This document shows, one piece after another, positions 50,591 through 63,964 of a stretch of DNA of 64,000 bases. Source of the DNA: Enterobacter sp. RHBSTW-00175 (GTDB lineage Bacteria; Pseudomonadota; Gammaproteobacteria; Enterobacterales; Enterobacteriaceae). Location: contig NZ_CP055930.1 in NCBI RefSeq assembly GCF_013927005.1, forward strand, positions 682,001 through 746,000, given 5' to 3'. The position numbers were made by a program, and so were the translations under genes. Below the pieces are notes generated by a model. It worked only from the letters and a program-made list of their open reading frames with translations, was not told the DNA's origin and searched no databases. Position 1 is the first letter of the stretch. Every line of letters starts with the position of its first letter.

Positions 50591-50636
50591 GAATTTTTAA
50601 TTCATAATAATCACACTATAATGGAATATAAAATTC
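50591..50636. promoter_or_regulatory. Paired palindromic operators in the murQ-yfhH promoter region
   Basis: Two 13-base dyads, GAATTTTTAATTC (50591-50603) and GAATATAAAATTC (50624-50636), have centres 33 bases apart, about three helix turns, so bound dimers would face the same side. Between them lie a perfect plus-strand TATAAT (50617-50622) that could serve yfhH and a minus-strand TATTAT (50609-50604) with TTTATA 17 bases upstream that could serve murQ. This is a good candidate for control by the RpiR-type YfhH; the binder is inferred. Confidence 0.6.
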
Positions 50637-50695
50637 ATTCAGGCGAGCAAATTTCTTTATTTGCAGCAGCAATCACATTTTCGCCAGGAGAACGT

Positions 50696-51861
<1,166 letters not shown>

Positions 51862-51871
51862 GGGCCTGTCT

Positions 51872-52252
51872 CTAACTTTCGATAATTACCGTCGCACTGG
51901 CGTAGTGACGTTCATCCGCGATTGTCACGTGCATATGCGCCACGCCGAGTTTCTCGGCCAGCTTCTGTGCTTCGCCCCATAAACGCAGACGCGGTTTGCC
52001 CAGTTCATCGTTAAACACTTCAAACTGATTAAACGCCAGACCGTTGCGAATTCCCGTACCAAAGGCTTTGGCGGCCGCTTCTTTCACTGCAAAACGCTTT
52101 GCCAGAAAACGCACCGGCTGCTGGTGTGCTTCCCAGATGGCCCATTCGTTATCGCTTAACACGCGTCGAGCAAGGCGATCGCCACTACGGGCGATCACCG
52201 CTTCAATGCGGGCTATTTCGACGATATCCGTCCCTAAGCCCAGAATGGCCAT
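51872..52252 (-). CDS. acpS: Holo-acyl-carrier-protein synthase
   Basis: AcpS transfers 4'-phosphopantetheine from CoA to apo-ACP, switching on fatty acid synthesis. The 126-residue protein has the two Mg/CoA motifs, [13 protein letters not shown] and [15 protein letters not shown]. Its ATG overlaps the pdxJ stop by one base (TAATG). Length equals E. coli. It ends the rnc-era-recO-pdxJ-acpS run. Confidence 0.97.
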   Translation of the reverse strand: MAILGLGTDIVEIARIEAVIARSGDRLARRVLSDNEWAIWEAHQQPVRFLAKRFAVKEAAAKAFGTGIRNGLAFNQFEVFNDELGKPRLRLWGEAQKLAEKLGVAHMHVTIADERHYASATVIIES

Positions 52253-52983
52253 TACTTGCGCGCTTCCAGCATCAGGCGTTTCATCTCAGATACCGCCTCT
52301 TTCAGACCGCTCATCACCGCACGGCCAATAATGGCGTGACCGATGTTCAGCTCATGCATTTCTGGCAATGCTGCGATGGCTTTGACGTTGTGATAAGTCA
52401 GGCCATGACCCGCGTTAACTTTAAGACCCAGACCTGCCGCATAGGTGGCAGCTTTGGCGATGCGCTCCAGCTCTTTAGCCTGAGTGGCATCGTCTTCGGC
52501 ATCTGCATAGCAGCCGGTGTGGATTTCGATGTATGGCGCACCCACGTCAGCAGCGGCTTTAATCTGGTCGAAATCGGCGTCGATAAACAGCGAAACCAGA
52601 ATCCCCGCGTCCGCCAGGCGCTTGCAGGCATCACGCATTTTGTCGAACTGACCTGCCACATCCAGCCCACCTTCAGTGGTCACTTCCTGACGTTTTTCCG
52701 GCACCAGGCAGCAGAAATGCGGTTTGGTGTCGCAAGCAATGGTCAGCATCTCTTCCGTGACGGCCATTTCCAGATTCATGCGGGTATCCAGCGTCTGACG
52801 CAGAATGCGTACGTCACGGTCGGTGATGTGGCGGCGGTCTTCACGCAGGTGAACGGTAATGCCGTCAGCGCCAGCCTGCTCAGCGATAAATGCCGCCTGA
52901 ACCGGATCAGGATAAGCCGTGCCGCGCGCATTACGCAGCGTGGCAATGTGATCAATGTTGACGCCTAACAGTAATTCAGCCAT
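52252..52983 (-). CDS. pdxJ: Pyridoxine 5'-phosphate synthase
   Basis: PdxJ condenses 1-deoxyxylulose-5-P and 3-amino-2-oxopropyl phosphate to pyridoxine phosphate, the last ring-forming step of vitamin B6 synthesis. The 243-residue TIM-barrel protein starts [22 protein letters not shown] and has [32 protein letters not shown] and a phosphate site [13 protein letters not shown]. It lies 32 bases after recO and is coupled to acpS. Confidence 0.97.
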   Translation of the reverse strand: MAELLLGVNIDHIATLRNARGTAYPDPVQAAFIAEQAGADGITVHLREDRRHITDRDVRILRQTLDTRMNLEMAVTEEMLTIACDTKPHFCCLVPEKRQEVTTEGGLDVAGQFDKMRDACKRLADAGILVSLFIDADFDQIKAAADVGAPYIEIHTGCYADAEDDATQAKELERIAKAATYAAGLGLKVNAGHGLTYHNVKAIAALPEMHELNIGHAIIGRAVMSGLKEAVSEMKRLMLEARK

Positions 52984-53015
52984 GACAATCCTCGGTTTTC
53001 TTGTGTTTCTACGAT

Positions 53016-53726
53016 CTAACGTTTCGGCATAAACTGCCTGAATAATTCGCGGCTCTTTAAGGGCTTGCCACCAAGATACGGCTTGAGTGCAATTCGGGTA
53101 AAGCGTTTTGCCGCGCGCAGGGTGTCAGCATCAGGGAACTCGCGTTCATACAGCGCCCTGAGCTGCCGCCCGGTAAATGTACTGTTATCAATCACGATAC
53201 TGGCGATAAAGCCCTTTTCCTCGCGATAGCGGTAGGTCATCGTGTCATCTACCTGCTCGCCGCTGCCTGCACAGTGCAGAAAATCCACGCCGTAGCCAAG
53301 ATGCCCCAACAGCGCCAGTTCGAAACGGCGTAGTGCCGGTTCCGGCGTGCCAGTTGCGCCAGCAAGCGCCTGGATACAGTGCAGATAATCAAAGAAAAGT
53401 TCAGAGAAGCGGGTCTCATGTTCAAGAACGCGCGAGACGAGTTCATTGACATAAAGACCGCTGTAAAGCGTGATACCAGAAAGGGGGAGCGCCAGAGAGA
53501 CGGCTTCAGCGCTGCGCAGGGTTTTCACTTCCCCTCGCCCACCAAAACGCACCAGCAGCGGAGTGAAAGGCTGTAATGCGCCTTTCAGATTAGAACGTTT
53601 GGAACGTGCGCCTTTAGCAACAAGACGCACGCGACCCGACTCTTCCGTGAAGACGTCCAGCATAAGGCTGGTTTCGCTCCAGGGACGACTATGCAGGACG
53701 AAGGCACGTTGCCATCCTTCCATCAT
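53016..53726 (-). CDS. recO: RecO, DNA repair and recombination mediator
   Basis: RecO with RecR loads RecA on SSB-coated single-stranded DNA and anneals strands. The 236-residue protein has an N-terminal OB fold ([38 protein letters not shown]) and a helical C-terminal domain. It ends FRQFMPKR, a few residues before the tail that I recall in E. coli. Two ATGs in tandem (53726, 53723) could start it. It is 15 bases after era. Confidence 0.95.
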   Translation of the reverse strand: MMEGWQRAFVLHSRPWSETSLMLDVFTEESGRVRLVAKGARSKRSNLKGALQPFTPLLVRFGGRGEVKTLRSAEAVSLALPLSGITLYSGLYVNELVSRVLEHETRFSELFFDYLHCIQALAGATGTPEPALRRFELALLGHLGYGVDFLHCAGSGEQVDDTMTYRYREEKGFIASIVIDNSTFTGRQLRALYEREFPDADTLRAAKRFTRIALKPYLGGKPLKSRELFRQFMPKR

Positions 53727-53741
53727 ACTCGTCGTCTTTGG

Positions 53742-55444
<1,703 letters not shown>

Positions 55445-55503
55445 CTATACACAACGACAGGGGATGTCGTTAGTTCGAAGAGATTTATCGCTTAAATAAT
55501 TCA

Positions 55504-55529
55504 CGTAGCCACTAATTCAAGTGGCTACG
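55504..55529. repeat. Inverted repeat after lepB
   Basis: Arms CGTAGCCACT (55504-55513) and AGTGGCTACG (55520-55529) pair perfectly with a six-base loop, 18 bases after the lepB stop. There is no U-run on the minus strand, so it is probably a processing or stabilising hairpin rather than a full terminator. Confidence 0.6.
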
Positions 55530-55546
55530 CGTTCAATTATTGAGAA

Positions 55547-56521
55547 TTAATGGATCCCACCGATACGACTCAGGCGCACGCCAGTAGGCCATTCGCCTTC
55601 CTGCTTCTCAAAACTCATCCAGATAGCCGTCGCTTTACCCACCAGATTGGCTTCCGGTACAAAGCCCCAATAACGGCTGTCCGCTGAGTTATCGCGGTTG
55701 TCACCCATCATGAAGTAGTGTCCAGGAGGAACAATCCAGCTTGCCAGTTGCTGACCAGGTTGTTTGTAGTACATACCCAACTGATCCTGCGCAATCGGCA
55801 CGGTCAGAATACGGTGTGTAACATCACCCAGCGTCTCTTTGCGCTCAACCAGACGAATGCCGTTATCTTTGCTTTCACCTTTCGGAACCTGGAAGAAACC
55901 GCTGGTCGCTTCACCGCCGTTACGGCGGGCAAAGGTCTGCACAAAATCGCTCGGCTCAACGTTTGAGTAAGTGATTGGCAGCGCGTTTTCACACGCCGTA
56001 CCGGAGCTGCAACCTGGCTGTACGGTCACTTCTTTCGCCACCGGATCGTAAGAGACCCGGTCACCCGGCAGGCCTACCGCACGCTTGATGTAATCAAGAC
56101 GCGGGTCTTCCGGATATTTAAAGACAACGATATCGCCGCGTTTCGGATGACCCGTTTCGATCAGCGTTTTCTGGTAGATAGGATCTTTAATGCCATAGGC
56201 AAACTTCTCTACCAGAATAAAATCACCGATCAACAGTGTTGGCATCATTGAACCAGACGGGATCTGGAAAGGTTCGTAAATGAACGAACGGACAACCAGA
56301 ACAATCGCCAGCACCGGGAACACCGATGCACCAGTTTCCAGCCAGCCCGGTTTCGGGCCAACTTTCTTCAGGGTCTTCGCATCGAGCCCGTCGCCAGTAG
56401 TTGCCTGCGCGACAGCCTGACGTTCACGACGTTTTGGGGCGAAAATAAACTTATCCAGACACCACAACAGACCTGTCACCAGGGTAGCAATGACCAGGAT
56501 CAGGGCAAACATGTTCGCCAT
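55547..56521 (-). CDS. lepB: Signal peptidase I
   Basis: LepB removes signal peptides from exported proteins on the outer side of the inner membrane. The 324-residue enzyme has two N-terminal membrane helices (about 4-22 and 62-77), the catalytic Ser91 in PSGSMMPTL and Lys146 in LDYIKRAVGLPGD, and the C-terminal GDNRDNSADSRYWG box. Length matches E. coli. It lies 16 bases after lepA. Confidence 0.97.
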   Translation of the reverse strand: MANMFALILVIATLVTGLLWCLDKFIFAPKRRERQAVAQATTGDGLDAKTLKKVGPKPGWLETGASVFPVLAIVLVVRSFIYEPFQIPSGSMMPTLLIGDFILVEKFAYGIKDPIYQKTLIETGHPKRGDIVVFKYPEDPRLDYIKRAVGLPGDRVSYDPVAKEVTVQPGCSSGTACENALPITYSNVEPSDFVQTFARRNGGEATSGFFQVPKGESKDNGIRLVERKETLGDVTHRILTVPIAQDQLGMYYKQPGQQLASWIVPPGHYFMMGDNRDNSADSRYWGFVPEANLVGKATAIWMSFEKQEGEWPTGVRLSRIGGIH

Positions 56522-56537
56522 GCCAACTCCTTAAGGG

Positions 56538-58337
<1,800 letters not shown>

Positions 58338-58510
58338 ATAGTTAAATAATTATGCCTTACGAATTCCTGGAGGCCGCTGTTCTTAGCCTGACGTTTTTCA
58401 GTGCGAAAACGCAGCATTCTACACTACATCTCCGTAACCTGGAAATGCACTTAGAGCCAAGCATAGCGTGAAGAAACAGCGTTTTCTTATTAGAGATGTA
58501 AATAATGATA

Positions 58511-58534
58511 AAGCCCGGTGAAATCACCGGGCTT
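58511..58534 (-). terminator. Terminator hairpin overlapping the end of rseC
   Basis: Arms AAGCCCGGTG (58511-58520) and CACCGGGCTT (58525-58534) with a four-base loop are followed on the minus strand by TATCATTATT. The promoter-proximal arm contains the last rseC codons and its TGA stop (58526-58524). Confidence 0.7.
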
Positions 58535-59000
58535 CAGAAGAGAGCGTTTCAACACGAAGCTGGTCTGGTGCCAACGCAACGTTCAGAATAACGGGCTGCC
58601 ATTCTTCCCGTGCGGCAAGCTTATGAGAAAAGCCCCGGGCCAGTAAAAAGCCCCCAACGCCACCCAGTGCTGCCCCGCACATTGCGGCCAGGTCGGTGCC
58701 AAAAAGCATCTGGAACACACCGCCCATCACGAACAAGCCCACCAGCGGGGAGAGGTAAACCAGCATGGCAGAAGTGAGCAAACTGCCTTCGGTGATACCC
58801 AGTTCGACTTTTTGCCCTTCCACCAGCGGTTGTTCACTTGGCACTGAGATGGTATGAGAAGTCTGCGGCCCAAGCTTGTTCAGCACGCGGCTTCCACAAC
58901 CGGCTCTGGAATCACAGCTGTTGCACGACGCTTTTACATCGCAGCTGACCAGCGCAATGCCATCCGACCACGAAATGACCGTGGCCCACTCTTTAATCAT
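58524..59000 (-). CDS. rseC: RseC, SoxR-reducing/sigma-E accessory protein
   Basis: RseC is an inner-membrane protein with two membrane helices (about 76-98 and 101-120) and an N-terminal cysteine cluster CDVKASCNSCDSRAGCGSR, likely redox-active. In E. coli it is in the rpoE operon and has been linked to SoxR reduction with the Rsx complex. The 158-residue product is one residue shorter than in E. coli. Its ATG overlaps the rseB stop by four bases. The operon ends within a hairpin at its stop. Confidence 0.94.
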   Translation of the reverse strand: MIKEWATVISWSDGIALVSCDVKASCNSCDSRAGCGSRVLNKLGPQTSHTISVPSEQPLVEGQKVELGITEGSLLTSAMLVYLSPLVGLFVMGGVFQMLFGTDLAAMCGAALGGVGGFLLARGFSHKLAAREEWQPVILNVALAPDQLRVETLSSEAR

Positions 59001-59950
59001 TGTGCTGCCTTGAATTTAATGCTGTCGGAAATGCGCTTCGCTGTTTGCGGCGGCAATTCACCCACAATCGTTATTTCTGCGTTATCTCGCACCGTGGTGC
59101 TGACAGTCCGGCGACCGGTACGCAGCATTTGCTCAGAACTGTTTGCCGTCGCACGGTTGATGTTAACCGAGAAACTGAACAACCCATCGGAGTAGAGTCG
59201 AGATTCCACCGGCGTTTCGATGGTCGGCAACTGACGGCGGCTGCTAGAAACTTCGCTAAAGCCCTGTGGGATCCAGGAAGGTACCCAGTTGAAATTAACT
59301 GAGTCGCCCGCAGGCACAGACAAAAGCGGTGGCAGGCTGGCTTTTGCCAGATTGAGCATACTGTTCCCGACCTGGTTGTTGACGGTGAAGGAGATAACCC
59401 GGAACTGTTCCAGGGTCTCGCCATCACGATCGAGCAGGTCCACACGCATCGGCAGCTTAGTTTCTGCGTCAATCCAGACAATGTAGCTGTAACGTGTACC
59501 ATCGCGCGCAACTACGCGGATCACCTCGCACAGACGATCGGCAATGCGCGTACGACCAACCGAGATAAAATCATAGAAAGGCGCAAGACGCTTAAAGTCT
59601 GTGTAGATAAGCGATGGGAGGGAATCAACGATGTAATCGCCATTAAGCGTGAAAGGCTCAAGACCAGGTTCGAAATAGCTGATTTCGTTACCGCGCTGAA
59701 CAACTTCCCGACGCGGACCATCCATCTGTAAAAGCTGGGCAAGCGGCTGTTTATCAAGGCGGGCATGGCGATAGCGTAATGATTCTACACCCTGCTTATT
59801 GATGCTGATAAATGCCAACTCGTAATTGAGTGACTGGCTGGCCATATTCATTTGCTGCAACAACGCCCCGGATGAAACATCAGCCGAGGCGTTTGCACAG
59901 AAGAACAGGCTACCCGCCATCAGAGACATGGCGAACCAAAGTTGCTTCAT
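58997..59950 (-). CDS. rseB: RseB, periplasmic negative regulator of sigma-E
   Basis: RseB binds the periplasmic part of RseA and shields it from DegS; lipopolysaccharide intermediates displace it. The 317 residues have a signal peptide (MKQLWFAMSLMAGSLFFCANASA), a LolA-like N-terminal domain and the smaller C-terminal domain (WIPQGFSEVSSSRRQLPT). The ATG overlaps the rseA stop by one base (TAATG), so RseA and RseB synthesis is matched. Confidence 0.96.
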   Translation of the reverse strand: MKQLWFAMSLMAGSLFFCANASADVSSGALLQQMNMASQSLNYELAFISINKQGVESLRYRHARLDKQPLAQLLQMDGPRREVVQRGNEISYFEPGLEPFTLNGDYIVDSLPSLIYTDFKRLAPFYDFISVGRTRIADRLCEVIRVVARDGTRYSYIVWIDAETKLPMRVDLLDRDGETLEQFRVISFTVNNQVGNSMLNLAKASLPPLLSVPAGDSVNFNWVPSWIPQGFSEVSSSRRQLPTIETPVESRLYSDGLFSFSVNINRATANSSEQMLRTGRRTVSTTVRDNAEITIVGELPPQTAKRISDSIKFKAAQ

Positions 59951-60600
59951 TACTGCGATTGCGTTCCTAAAGTTTGGTTACCTGGCACCTGCACAGCGGC
60001 TTGCTGGGTTTGTGCCTGCTCAAACTGAAGCTGTTCAGAGTGCAGACGACGCTGCAACTCATAATCCTGCAACATCGCATTAATGCGACGGCGCTGCTCT
60101 TGTACCTGCTGTTGCTGACCGCCGCTTGCGGATGCATCTGCTGGTACGCCCAGGCTAACCGGGCTGGCTTTACCCATCATCGGCAGTGTATTAAACACTG
60201 GCGCTTCAGGCTGCTGATTGGCTTCAGACTGAGTATTATAGTGCTGGACGCCAACGATAACTGCAAGCGATACACATGCAGCCACACCCATTTGGGTAAG
60301 TTGACTGGCCCACGGGCGCACCTTTTGCCAGAACGGCATTTTCTGCCACTGGTGAGGCGCTGGTTGAGCTTCAGGAATCAGCGGTGTGGTCTGATGAACA
60401 GGCTCGTTCTCAATCGCCGCCATAACGCGTGCTGAGATATCGAAATGGAGAACCTCTTCGGTATCACCGCGCAGGGTGTCACGGATGAGATGATAACTCG
60501 CCCAGGTCTCTTGCATTTCGGGAGAATGAGACAGCTCGTTGAGCAGCTCACTATCCAGCGTTTCACCATCCATTAAAGCGGAAAGTTTTTCTTTCTGCAT
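59950..60600 (-). CDS. rseA: RseA, anti-sigma-E factor
   Basis: RseA holds sigma-E at the membrane until DegS and RseP cut it. The 216-residue protein has the cytoplasmic sigma-binding domain (1-66, MQKEKLSALMDGETLDSELL), one transmembrane helix (about 102-119) and a periplasmic part. The DegS cut site Val148-Ser149 is preserved in ASPVSLG. I chose the ATG at 60600, which gives the standard N terminus; 27 upstream residues were rejected. It is 31 bases after rpoE. Confidence 0.97.
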   Translation of the reverse strand: MQKEKLSALMDGETLDSELLNELSHSPEMQETWASYHLIRDTLRGDTEEVLHFDISARVMAAIENEPVHQTTPLIPEAQPAPHQWQKMPFWQKVRPWASQLTQMGVAACVSLAVIVGVQHYNTQSEANQQPEAPVFNTLPMMGKASPVSLGVPADASASGGQQQQVQEQRRRINAMLQDYELQRRLHSEQLQFEQAQTQQAAVQVPGNQTLGTQSQ

Positions 60601-60631
60601 GCCTAATACCTTTTTCAGTATCCCGCTATCG

Positions 60632-61207
60632 TCAACGCCTGATAAGCGGTTGAACTTTATTATCAATAGCTTCTCGCGCACGGAAGATACGTGAACGTAC
60701 CGTGCCGACCGGACAATCCATGATAGCGGCTATCTCTTCATAGCTCAGACCATCCAGCTCCCGTAACGTAATTGCCATGCGTAAATCTTCCGGGAGCGAC
60801 TCGATCGTGCGAAAAACGATTTGTCTCAGTTCTTCTGACAACATTAAGTTCTCAGGGTTCGAAATTTCTTTCAATGCGCCGCCACTTTCGAAATTTTCGG
60901 CGTCGATTGCGTCCACATCACTGGAAGGTGGACGGCGGCCCTGAGCGACCAGATAATTCTTTGCTGTATTAACTGCAATACGATACAGCCAGGTATAAAA
61001 AGCACTATCTCCCCGGAAAGAATCCAGCGCACGATAGGCCTTAATAAAAGACTCTTGTACAACATCAGGGACGTCCCCTGACGGTACATAGCGGGAAACC
61101 AGACTCGCCACCTTATGCTGGTAGCGAACCACCAGAAGGTTAAAGGCTTTCTGATCTCCCTTCTGGACCCGTTCAACCAGGACCTGGTCCGTTAACTGCT
61201 CGCTCAT
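60632..61207 (-). CDS. rpoE: Sigma-E, envelope stress sigma factor
   Basis: Sigma-E directs RNA polymerase to genes for outer-membrane protein folding, proteolysis and sRNAs. The 191-residue ECF sigma factor has region 2 (LVVRYQHKVASLVSRYV, VVQESFIKAYRALDSFRG, FYTWLYRIAVNTAKNYLV) and region 4 (LPEDLRMAITLRELDGLSYEEIAAIMDCPVGTVRSRIFRAREA). The ATG at 61207 overlaps the TGA of a leader reading frame (ATGA). It heads the rpoE-rseA-rseB-rseC operon and has an autoregulatory sigma-E promoter upstream. Confidence 0.98.
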   Translation of the reverse strand: MSEQLTDQVLVERVQKGDQKAFNLLVVRYQHKVASLVSRYVPSGDVPDVVQESFIKAYRALDSFRGDSAFYTWLYRIAVNTAKNYLVAQGRRPPSSDVDAIDAENFESGGALKEISNPENLMLSEELRQIVFRTIESLPEDLRMAITLRELDGLSYEEIAAIMDCPVGTVRSRIFRAREAIDNKVQPLIRR

Positions 61208-61284
61208 CCGAGGTAATGTCTCCCCAAACCTAAATTCCACGCGTTATCGAAACGCCACTCTAAAAACACTGCACTTTTGAGCAA
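61204..61284 (-). CDS. Possible RseD-like leader peptide fragment
   Basis: A frame starting at a TTG (61284-61282) codes LLKSAVFLEWRFDNAWNLGL... and ends at TGA 61206-61204, overlapping the rpoE ATG by the ATGA rule. E. coli has a 51-codon leader ORF, rseD, whose translation is coupled to that of rpoE. Upstream in the same frame, an ATG at 61362 would give a 52-codon frame, but an in-frame TGA (61311-61309) interrupts it at codon 18. So either a shortened leader is used here or the frame is not translated. Low confidence as a gene. Confidence 0.35.
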   Translation of the reverse strand: MLKSAVFLEWRFDNAWNLGLGRHYLG

Positions 61285-61292
61285 GCACCGAC

Positions 61293-61320
61293 TTAGAGTG
61301 TCTGTTCTTCAATAAGTTCC
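61293..61320 (-). promoter_or_regulatory. Sigma-E promoter of rpoE
   Basis: On the minus strand GGAACTT (61320-61314) is followed after a 16-base spacer by TCTAA (61297-61293), matching the sigma-E consensus GGAACTT-N15/16-TCnnA. Transcription would start about 80 bases upstream of the rpoE ATG and give positive feedback under envelope stress. Confidence 0.85.
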
Positions 61321-61598
61321 GTAACACCTTTGTTTTTGTTCATCGCGCCGCAGACCGTTCATTTTCTATCATTATAAGTCCGTTCACGATACGTTCGCAC
61401 TTTCTGCCTGTTTACCGTCAGAAGAGTAACGCAACACAGCCTTTATTTCACCACAAAATCTGAAGCTAACGATCTGCTTCGCAAAATATTTTCATACATT
61501 TACCCGCATTTAAGCCCTCACATAGAGTTTAGCCATTGCAACATCATTTAAAAAAAACGTGCGACATCTCGCATTCGGGTGCTATTCTGACCAAACAA

Positions 61599-61616
61599 TG
61601 TTTAGTAAATTAAACA
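61599..61616. promoter_or_regulatory. NadR operator of nadB
   Basis: TGTTTA-GTAAAT-TAAACA (61599-61616) is a full dyad match to the NadR box TGTTTA-N6-TAAACA. It ends seven bases before the nadB ATG, where NadR with NAD would block transcription. Confidence 0.85.
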
Positions 61617-61622
61617 AGCATC

Positions 61623-63242
61623 ATGAACACAACACCAGAACTGACGTGTGACGTACTGATTATTGGCAGCGGCGCTGCAGGATTATCTTTGGCGCTTCGC
61701 CTGGCTAAAAATCAGAAAGTTATCGTATTGAGTAAAGGGCCAATGAGCGAAGGCTCAACCTTTTATGCACAAGGCGGTATTGCCGCCGTGTTTGATGAAA
61801 CTGACAGCATCGCTTCCCATGTGGAAGATACGCTGATTGCCGGGGCGGGGATCGTGGATGCGCACGCCGCCGAATTTGTCGCCAGCAATGCACGCCACTG
61901 CGTTCAGTGGCTCATCGATCAGGGTGTGTTATTCGATACGCAGATCCAGCCAAACGGTGAAGAGAGTTATCACCTTACCCGTGAAGGTGGACACAGCCAC
62001 CGCCGCATCCTCCACGCAGCGGATGCAACCGGTAAAGAAGTTGAAACCACGCTGGTCAGTAAAGCCCTGGGCCACCCGAACATTCAGGTACTGGAACGCA
62101 GCAATGCGGTCGACCTTATTATTTCCGATAAGATTGGACTGCCTGGTACGCGCCGCGTGGTGGGCGCCTGGGTCTGGAATCGCAATAAAGAGAAAGTCGA
62201 AACCTGCCAGGCGAAAGCCGTTGTGCTGGCAACAGGCGGCGCATCCAAAGTTTATCAATACACCACAAACCCGGATATCGCCTCAGGTGATGGCATTGCC
62301 ATGGCCTGGCGCGCTGGCTGCCGGGTGGCGAACCTGGAATTTAACCAGTTCCATCCAACAGCCTTATTCCACCCGCAGGCGCGTAACTTCTTACTGACTG
62401 AAGCCCTGCGCGGCGAAGGTGCTTACCTGAAACGCCCGGATGGTTCGCGTTTTATGCCGGACTTTGATGCCAGAGGCGAACTCGCCCCACGTGATATCGT
62501 TGCGCGAGCCATCGACCACGAGATGAAACGTCTTGGTGTTGATTGTATGTATCTGGATATTAGCCATAAACCGGCTGATTTCATTCGCCAGCACTTCCCG
62601 ATGATTTACGAAAAACTGCTGAGCCTGGGAATTGATCTCACCCGCGACCCGGTTCCTATTGTTCCCGCGGCACACTATACCTGTGGCGGCGTCATGGTTG
62701 ACGATCACGGTCGTACCGACGTTGACGGCCTGTATGCCATTGGCGAAGTAAGCTACACAGGGTTGCATGGGGCAAACCGCATGGCGTCTAACTCGCTGCT
62801 CGAATGCCTGGTCTACGGGTGGTCAGCATCGGAAGATATTATTAAGCGGATGCCTTATGCACGCCCGACGGCGCACTTGCCGGCCTGGGACGAAAGCCGC
62901 GTTGAGAACCCGGATGAGCTGGTTGTCATCCAGCATAACTGGCACGAGTTAAGGCTATTTATGTGGGACTACGTGGGGATTGTCCGTACAACCAAGCGCC
63001 TTGAACGCGCTTTACGACGCATCACCATGCTGCAACAGGAAATCGACGAGTATTACGCAAACTTCCGCGTATCCAATAACCTGCTCGAATTGCGTAACCT
63101 GGTACAGGTAGCTGAACTGATTGTGCGCTGCGCCATGATGCGTAAAGAGAGCCGCGGATTGCACTACACTCTGGATTACCCGGATCAGTTGGCCGAATCA
63201 GGCCCGTCGGTACTCTCCCCGGGTGCTCACATAAACAAATAA
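61623..63242 (+). CDS. nadB: L-aspartate oxidase
   Basis: NadB oxidises L-aspartate to iminoaspartate, the first step of de novo NAD synthesis with NadA. The 539-residue flavoprotein has the FAD-binding [14 protein letters not shown] near the N terminus, the succinate-dehydrogenase-like active-site region ([24 protein letters not shown]) and [18 protein letters not shown]. It is one residue shorter than in E. coli. It is controlled by the upstream NadR box and its last 16 bases overlap the convergent trmN6. Confidence 0.97.
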   Translation: MNTTPELTCDVLIIGSGAAGLSLALRLAKNQKVIVLSKGPMSEGSTFYAQGGIAAVFDETDSIASHVEDTLIAGAGIVDAHAAEFVASNARHCVQWLIDQGVLFDTQIQPNGEESYHLTREGGHSHRRILHAADATGKEVETTLVSKALGHPNIQVLERSNAVDLIISDKIGLPGTRRVVGAWVWNRNKEKVETCQAKAVVLATGGASKVYQYTTNPDIASGDGIAMAWRAGCRVANLEFNQFHPTALFHPQARNFLLTEALRGEGAYLKRPDGSRFMPDFDARGELAPRDIVARAIDHEMKRLGVDCMYLDISHKPADFIRQHFPMIYEKLLSLGIDLTRDPVPIVPAAHYTCGGVMVDDHGRTDVDGLYAIGEVSYTGLHGANRMASNSLLECLVYGWSASEDIIKRMPYARPTAHLPAWDESRVENPDELVVIQHNWHELRLFMWDYVGIVRTTKRLERALRRITMLQQEIDEYYANFRVSNNLLELRNLVQVAELIVRCAMMRKESRGLHYTLDYPDQLAESGPSVLSPGAHINK

Positions 63243-63964
63243 AATGCCTGGGTCAGAGCAGTGTAATCTTCGGAATAACGCTGGTCTGACCCACGGATAA
63301 CCATCCGGTCGTTAAAACACTCGCCCTCTTTTGGTGACAGTGCCAGTAACACCCGGTGGGGCAAGCGCCCTTCTGTATCTGAAATATCAGTTCGCAGACG
63401 CAAGTTCCAGCCGATTTCCCGCGCAATTTCAATAAAGGTATTACCGGTGTTTTCTGGCAATACGACGCAGAAAAAACCCTCTTCTGAAATCAACTCAGCG
63501 GCACTGGTTAATAACGCGCGGTGATCAAGCGAACCGGTGTAGCGGGCCTGTTCACGCTCCGGCGTGCCGCACTCTACGCCGGGTTCATAGTAAGGTGGGT
63601 TGCTGACGATAAGATCGTAACGCGCAGTCTGCTCTGGTGCCCAGACAAGTACATCGGCACATTCCACTTTTACACGTTCAGCCCAGGGAGATTCAGCGGC
63701 ATTTTCACTTGCCTGCTCAGCGGCTTGTACGTCAAGCTCAACGGCATCGATGGTGACATGTTGCTCGGTACGCTGCGCCAGCATCAGCGCCAGAAGTCCG
63801 CTTCCTGAACCAATATCGAGAATACGTTTAACGCCAGCAACAGGAGCCCAGGATCCAAGAAGGATCCCATCTGTGCCGACTTTCATCGCACAGCGATCGT
63901 GAGCAATAAAGAACTGTTTAAATGTGAAACCATCGCGGCGCAATTGCGCTTTGAGTTGAGACAT
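63227..63964 (-). CDS. trmN6: tRNA1(Val) (adenine-37-N6)-methyltransferase
   Basis: TrmN6 (YfiC/TrmM) makes m6A37 in tRNA1-Val using SAM. The 245-residue protein has the SAM-binding motif [14 protein letters not shown] and the N6-adenine catalytic motif NPPYY. The ATG at 63964-63962 gives [19 protein letters not shown] and the E. coli length, so the gene is complete within the window; a reading up to base 64000 would only add unsupported residues. Its stop overlaps the end of nadB by 16 bases. Confidence 0.95.
   Translation of the reverse strand: MSQLKAQLRRDGFTFKQFFIAHDRCAMKVGTDGILLGSWAPVAGVKRILDIGSGSGLLALMLAQRTEQHVTIDAVELDVQAAEQASENAAESPWAERVKVECADVLVWAPEQTARYDLIVSNPPYYEPGVECGTPEREQARYTGSLDHRALLTSAAELISEEGFFCVVLPENTGNTFIEIAREIGWNLRLRTDISDTEGRLPHRVLLALSPKEGECFNDRMVIRGSDQRYSEDYTALTQAFYLFM

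Larger units (their letters stand above)
61208..61622. other. rpoE-nadB divergent region
   Basis: This 415-base gap holds the rpoE leader with the interrupted leader frame (61204-61362), the sigma-E promoter (61293-61320), and next to nadB the NadR box. The AT-rich centre (61381-61560) is expected to contain further rpoE promoters, but I cannot place them securely. A TATTCT hexamer (61583-61588) may be the nadB -10 box. Confidence 0.6.
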
